Below, in pieces: positions 59,041-64,000 of a DNA stretch of 64,000 bases. Both the position numbers and the translations under genes were made by a program. Within the stretch, counting starts at the first letter, position 1; every line of letters begins with the position of its first letter. Source of the DNA: Begonia masoniana. Taxonomy: Eukaryota; Streptophyta; Magnoliopsida; Cucurbitales; Begoniaceae. The notes under the pieces were generated by a model. The model had not been told where the DNA came from, did not search any database, and worked only from the letters and a program-made list of their open reading frames with translations. The stretch is taken from NCBI GenBank assembly GCA_022432975.1, contig CM039510.1:8456707-8520706 (forward strand), given 5' to 3'.

Positions 59041-59565
59041 CACTAATTGTAGAACATTTCAAGACTGAGGGCGAGGAATCCTACTGTCACAACGCCGGAG
59101 GTTGACAACTCAATTGTGGGGAGACGATTGGATAAGCGACGATATGGAGCGTTCCCTGAGCGCTCTAACGCAAGGACAATCAGCGTCAAATACGGTAAAA
59201 AGTCGGAAGTGTGAAGAACGCCTAAATTTCTTCCAGCTTTCGCTGAGTACGGAGGTTAGGGCAGAATTGCCGAAGTCCGAGTTTCAAAGGCAGAAAGGGC
59301 CAACCAGTAGTCCACTCAATGTTCGATGGCGTGGTGAGGAGCTTCACTGGCCGAAGCTGAAAATCGATCGATCGAGGCACACACCGCACAGCTCAGGTTT
59401 CTGCAAGAACGATGAAGCTCGATACTCCGACGCCATTAATATTGAGACTGTATCGCTTTGGAAATGCCCTTATCTGCCCAAAAAAGATCAATTTTTGAAA
59501 TTTAGTTTTGTTAACTTGAAGTTTGGATATCAAACAATCCGAGAGATAATAGATTGAACCGACTC
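59041..59565. other. Gene-like GC-balanced segment, 3' half in inverted repeat
   Basis: This segment differs in composition from its surroundings and has an open plus-strand frame at 59102-59557 (starts MTTQLWGDDWISDDMERSLS). On the minus strand a short frame starts MASEYRASSFLQKPELCGVC. Neither is recognised. The part 59338-59565 is repeated in reverse at 63757-64000, including the minus-strand ATG, so it probably holds the 5' end of an unidentified gene or a duplicated leader. Confidence 0.45.
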
Positions 59566-59622
59566 GGAACCGAACCGAAAGTTTCAGTTCGGTTCCGGTT
59601 CGGTTTCAGTTCTACAACTTAT

Positions 59623-62191
59623 TGTGACAGCCCGAAACCGGATCCCGATCAGAGTCCGGGATCGGAGCCGTCACACCGGGACAGTCAACGGGAAACGGTG
59701 ACTATTTTTTTTGAAACATTATACTTCTAAAGCATTGACACAGAGAGAGAGTTCTCTGGAATTGAAAGCAAAACAGGTTTCAATAACAGAACAAAATAAG
59801 CATAAGGCTGGCGGAGGACGAAACAGGAAACAGGAAACTTTGGCGGAAGACTAGCGGAAGACTTAGTTTAAAAAGGGCAGCGGTGGATGTCGAATAAGAC
59901 AAAAGGTGTACATTGATCACCGGTGGATATAGTTTTAAACTAAAACAGATGATACAATTAAATTGGGCGGAAGATGTGAGCTGACGTCAAGCGGAAGATG
60001 CCTTTGCAAAGACAGAAATGAGGATGACGTCAACCGGAAGATACAAACATTTAACGTAATCGGCAGAAGGTGATGACGTCAACCGGAAGATAGATGACGT
60101 CAACCGGTAGATGAGAGCAATAAACGGAATCAGCAGAAGGTGATGACATCAGCCGGAAGACGGGTGACGTCAACCGGAAGATGTAATTTCAAAAGGGGCA
60201 GCGGAAAATGTGTTTTAAGAGGGAAAAACGGGTAACGGTGGACTTGGATTTTACACGTACCGGTGGATGTAGCTTTAACTTAAATCGGAGGAGTAATCAG
60301 TGGATGACGTCATCGGAAGAGGTAAATGGCGTCATCGGAAGATGCAGACAACAAACAACACCAGATGAGATGATGACGTCAGCCGGAAGATGGGTGACGT
60401 CACCGGTGGATATACACTTAGACTAAACAGCAGTGGACGTGATCGGAAGATACGTCTAAAGAGGGCAGAATTTAGCAACTTTTAACAGAAGAACATATGG
60501 GCAGGGAGCATCAAAACAGAAGGCATAAAGGTTTCAAACCTTCAAAATCCGATTCTAAACAAGATTGTAAAACATACTTTACAATTGACAGATTTAAAGA
60601 AAAACAGACTGCATGGATAGTTCCAAAACTAGAAGATCATCCATGCACAGACAAATCAGAAAAAAAAGAGAAACATCCTAAACGATTCCAGAATGCTTTT
60701 GAATATAACCTTAACTGTCAAATACAGAGGGTTTCTAAATACAAATACATAAACAAAAACTCTATACATCGATTTGAAAATTTGAAGATCAGTACAGAAC
60801 ATGACATATACTTGTAGAATTTCTTCAAAAGAAGAGTTTTACAACTAAACCAGAACTTCTAGAAGACTTTACAGACATAGATATTTCAGAAAACTCAAAC
60901 CTCTGAACAGAAACTATGTCTGGCTGCAGCAAACACACCCCATGAGCTCGACCGCCAACTACATCAGATCATCATCTTGAGGCACAAGGTCCTCATTCTC
61001 GGGTTCAATACCTACATCAGAGAGTTCACCTATGAGTCTAAAACTCAGTAAGGACATAATCAGAATGCAGTGATGCAAGATGCTATGCATGCAGTTTTTC
61101 AGAAATACGGTGACAGTACAGAGCATTAAGTTACAGTGGCAGTAGAACTAAGTGGAGCTTATAGGGGAACTGGCAAACAGTGGGGGAGGGGGAGGGTGCA
61201 CTATCAGGCACATTCAGGGATACAGTACAGTAAACAGTTCTGGGGACAGTCCCCGTCTCGCACTTAACCTGGTACATTTCAGTCGGATTTTATCTTGTTT
61301 AGTTTCAAACAGTGTACAGAAAACGATTTTGCATGGATTTTCAGTAAAACGTGTATGCATGACATTCTCAGTGCCTGAACCTATAACAGCAGTCATCAGA
61401 AATAACAGGGCATATTGTGAGACAGAAAACAGACAACTCAGAACGTGAACTGAATAGACAACACATAACACAAACTGAACAGAAGCTATAACATTTCTAC
61501 CCAAAACTACCCGACAGAACAGGAACCCTAGTACCTCTGTGATGTAGGGCCTTAAGGGCCAACCTACGGTTATGAACTTACCTGTTTTCCTCGATGCAGT
61601 TAGCTGGAAAGTCTCGGAAATGCTCGAACCTGTTTGCTGCAATGTAGTGAAATCAAACAAGCTGCAAATGCTAACAAATAACTTGTAGAAAATGCAGCAA
61701 GCTCATTTCAACTCTTTAGGAAAACACATTAACGTGTTTTCATCCAAAAACAGTGAGTTTCGCCAAATGCATAACCCTAAACTCCAGTGAAAAACTCGCA
61801 TTAACTTGTCCAAACTTGTTAGCATTAAAAGATGCTTACCCTTGCTGAAGGAAGCATAAGAGAAACCAGAAAACAAAGTGTTGGTGCTTTGCCAAAATCG
61901 CCAGGAAGAGAGAACAGAGAGCAGCGGGAAGAAACAGATGAGAAGTGAGGGTTTCACGTAGGAGGAAGAACTTAACTTCTTCATCAAGTCGCCAGGTGTC
62001 ATTCAACCATTGGCTCACTCCCACCAACCTTAATTTCTCTCCAAATTGCCCTTCCATGCATTTTAAACTTAATGTAATGTTTAGTTAAACATTAGTTTGG
62101 TTTTCCAACAAAACACATATTGCATTTATATTAAATTAATCCCGAGAAATGGTTCGGGAAATAATTACACACAAAAAGGCCGGGTGCTACA
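59623..62191 (-). mobile_element. Solo chromovirus LTR, minus strand
   Basis: This 2569-bp LTR has CTTAT on both sides (59618-59622 and 62192-62196). On the minus strand it starts TGTAGCACCCGGCC and ends GGGCTGTCACA. ATCGG and TGACGTCA-CCGGAAGATG words crowd 59900-60450, matching the 3' half of the other chromovirus LTRs read in reverse, and the CAGCGGGAAG/AGAGAACAGAG block near 61910 matches their U3. No interior or coding sequence is seen. Confidence 0.85.
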
Positions 62192-62429
62192 CTTATTTTT
62201 TAAAAATTTAAATAATATAAATTTAAATTGGAGGAGATAAAAAACAATTAGATATATAGTCAAATATAAAAAAAAAAATGTATTAGAAGAATAAAAAACG
62301 AAAAGTAAAGTCAAAATTACAATAAATCCTTTTAGGAAATAAAAGTAATATCATAACAAAAGTAATTTTAATTATTAAAAAGATTCTTTATTTTTTTTTT
62401 ATTTTTTTAATAATTAAATTTTTTTTGTG

Positions 62430-62613
62430 CAAAACCGGTCCGGTTCGGTTTGTATCGGTTTTGACCGATCCAAACCGAAAACCGAACCTAATTAAGCGGT
62501 TCCTACAAAATGAAACCGAAGATCGGTTTCTAAATGGTCAAAACCGATCCGAACCGAACCTATTTCACCGGTTTCGGTTCGGTTCATCGGTTCCGATTCG
62601 GTTTGCACACCCC
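62430..62613. repeat. CCGAACC-rich element, hAT-like nonautonomous
   Basis: Dense CGGTTCGG and CCGAACC words run from GTGCAAAACCGGTCCGG to GGTTTGCACACCCCTA. Ends with TAGGGGTGTGCAAACC (reverse) are typical of short hAT-type nonautonomous elements in plants. The left end lacks the matching GGGGTGTG, so the copy may be truncated. Confidence 0.5.
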
Positions 62614-62615
62614 TA

Positions 62616-63241
62616 CTTTTATCAACAATTTTTTTAAACCCTCATTTTAAAATTACCAAACAATATTAAATTCAGTTGAAATTTTTACCACATGTTCACT
62701 ACTTAGTGAGAAGATAATCTGAAAAGTTTTGTTACTTTTTAACACATGTAAAATTTATTGTAATTTTATTTTAATATTTTATAAAACTATTATAATAAAT
62801 CATATAAGTTTTAAAAAATTACGAAAATTTGTCTATTATCTACCCATAATGTAGTAAACATGTAAAAAAAGTTTCAAATAAATCCAATATTCTTTGATAT
62901 TTGTTTAAATTAATCTCAGTTTCTTCTTTACTTTAAAAATTAATTTTTTTTAAAAATACCAATCGATATTGGATTTATTTGAAAACTTTTTCACATGTTT
63001 AACCTATCATGGATAGATAATAGAAAACTTATCGTGTTTTTCTAAAATTTGTATGATTTATTATAATATTTTTATAAAATATTAAAATACAATTACAATA
63101 AATCGTACATGTTTTAAAAAATCACGAAAATTTTCAAATTATTTTTTCATTAAGTAGTGAACATGTGGTAAAATTTTCAACTAATTCTAAGATCATTTGG
63201 TAATTTTTTAAATGAGGGTTTAATAAAATTGTTGATAAAAG
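62616..63241. mobile_element. Fold-back MITE with long inverted arms
   Basis: The ends are CTTTTATCAACAA and its complement TTGTTGATAAAAG-type sequence at 63231-63241. Matching inverted words continue inward, such as AAACCCTCATTT against AAATGAGGGTTT and CACATGTTCACTACTTA against TAGTGAACATGTG. The arms are about 300 bp and AT-rich, with no ORF. I could not confirm a target duplication. Confidence 0.75.
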
Positions 63242-63634
63242 ATCAAAAATGATAACAGAATCAAAGTACGAGGTTTGGTTTGCCGATTTTTTTTGTACAG
63301 GGGGCGAATTGAAAAAAAATGTATAGTACAGGGTTCAAATCAATAATTACCTTTTATTTTAATTGGGTTTTGGTTTTTTGATTAAATTTTTTTCCAAATA
63401 AGTCCCTTCAATAAATTCTGACGTTATTCTTCTGTGAATTTAATTCACTTTGAGACGTACTAATGTCAACTTAAAATTTTAATTTATTTTTTTAAATTTT
63501 CTATTTGGTTTCCTAAATTTTCCGTATGGATCATAAATGACAAAAAATTTGCACGTCATAAATTTTCTAAAATTCGCTCATTCCGACTTAAATTTGCACT
63601 AAAATTTGATTGAAGAACTCAAGGTTTCTTTTTT
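63242..63634. other. AT-rich DNA, no gene
   Basis: No gene is seen. GTACAGGG-GCGAATTGAAAA and GTACAGGGTTCAAAT words near 63295-63340 resemble fragments of another fold-back repeat. Confidence 0.4.
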
Positions 63635-63716
63635 GGTTCGGAAAGGAAATTAACAATACCCAAGAATTAACTGAGAAAAGGAAATTCTTTACGCAGGAAA
63701 CTCTGCTGAGAAAGTC
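63635..63716. repeat. 82-bp segment shared with 30314 and 51163
   Basis: From GGTTCGGAAAGGAAATTAAC to TGCTGAGAAAGTC this matches 30314-30395 and 51163-51244 with two substitutions. The sequences on either side are unrelated. Its origin is unknown. Confidence 0.8.
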
Positions 63717-63756
63717 AGCTTGTTCCCGATGAGGTGAAAAAAGATATATATGAAAG

Positions 63757-64000
63757 TTTACCAAAGTTCAATCCATTATCTCTCGGATTGTTTGATATCC
63801 AAACTTCGAGTTAACAATACTAAATTTCAAAAATTGATATTTTTTGGGCAGATAAGGGCATTTCCAAAGCGATACATAGTCTCAATATTAATGGCGTCGG
63901 AGTATCGAGCTTCATCGTTCTTGCAGAAACCTGAGCTGTGCGGTGTGTGCCTCGATCGATCGATCGATCGATCGATTTTCAGTTTCGGCCAGTGAAGCTC
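63757..64000. repeat. Inverted copy of 59338-59565, cut by window end
   Basis: Read in reverse this is the same gene-like segment as 59338-59565, with few differences. The ATCG microsatellite is longer here (63952-63977). On the plus strand it contains ATGGCGTCGGAGTATCG, the possible start codon noted for the other copy. Confidence 0.8.

Noticed and set aside
59102..59557. A confident 151-residue protein
   Set aside because: No recognised domain; the opposite strand of the same segment also has a plausible start shared with the inverted copy, so the coding strand is undecided.

Overview
The window is plant nuclear DNA, most likely from a eudicot. It is dominated by LTR retrotransposons and contains two degraded single-copy plant genes whose introns have canonical GT/AG ends. 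The plant markers are Ty3/gypsy chromoviruses of the Tekay/Del type with initiator-Met tRNA primer sites, Cassandra TRIM elements carrying 5S-like sequence in their LTRs, and homologues of the plant oxidoreductase FEY and the tRNA deaminase TAD2. I cannot name the species.

Layout. 1-2997 holds two minus-strand Tekay-type LTR pieces, the first cut by the window start. 2998-6142 is the interior of a minus-strand gypsy element (broken gag, long leader, primer site); its LTR resumes after 17373. A tandem Cassandra array of five LTRs (6361-17368, site duplication AAGTA) sits inside that LTR. A nearly full-length Tekay chromovirus (8191-16948, site duplication GAATG) sits inside the last Cassandra LTR. 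18236-18619 holds two minus-strand exons of TAD2, broken by a Cassandra remnant. 19068-25640 is a minus-strand LTR split by a second solo LTR (20110-24698, site duplication TGTCC) that carries a 46-bp minisatellite. 25641-27062 adds the other arm of a fold-back made of LTR ends. A 648-bp fold-back MITE lies at 28553-29200. The first contig ends inside the FEY gene, just before 100 Ns at 31401-31500.

After the gap the sequence repeats what came before it. 31620-40580 is an error-riddled copy of about 13450-18450, part of it present twice, and 40580-52215 is a near-identical copy of about 18450-31370. The two contig ends therefore carry the same locus. I read this as an unmerged assembly overlap with an unpolished contig end, not as a biological duplication. 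The main real-looking difference is the minisatellite: about 43 units in one copy and about 15 in the other.

Unique sequence resumes after about 52215 and completes a minus-strand FEY-like gene (52023-57716). Nine coding exons can be placed with intact splice sites. Exon 4 has an in-frame TGA where relatives have arginine, and a 2.4-kb solo LTR (site duplication TGAAT) splits the same exon a few bases away, so this copy is a pseudogene. 58-64 kb holds another solo LTR (site duplication CTTAT), a fold-back MITE and an inverted pair of gene-like fragments, one running off the window end.

I found no new multi-gene system. The noteworthy content is the nested insertion history with its recoverable empty sites, the two disrupted genes, and the assembly artefact around the gap.
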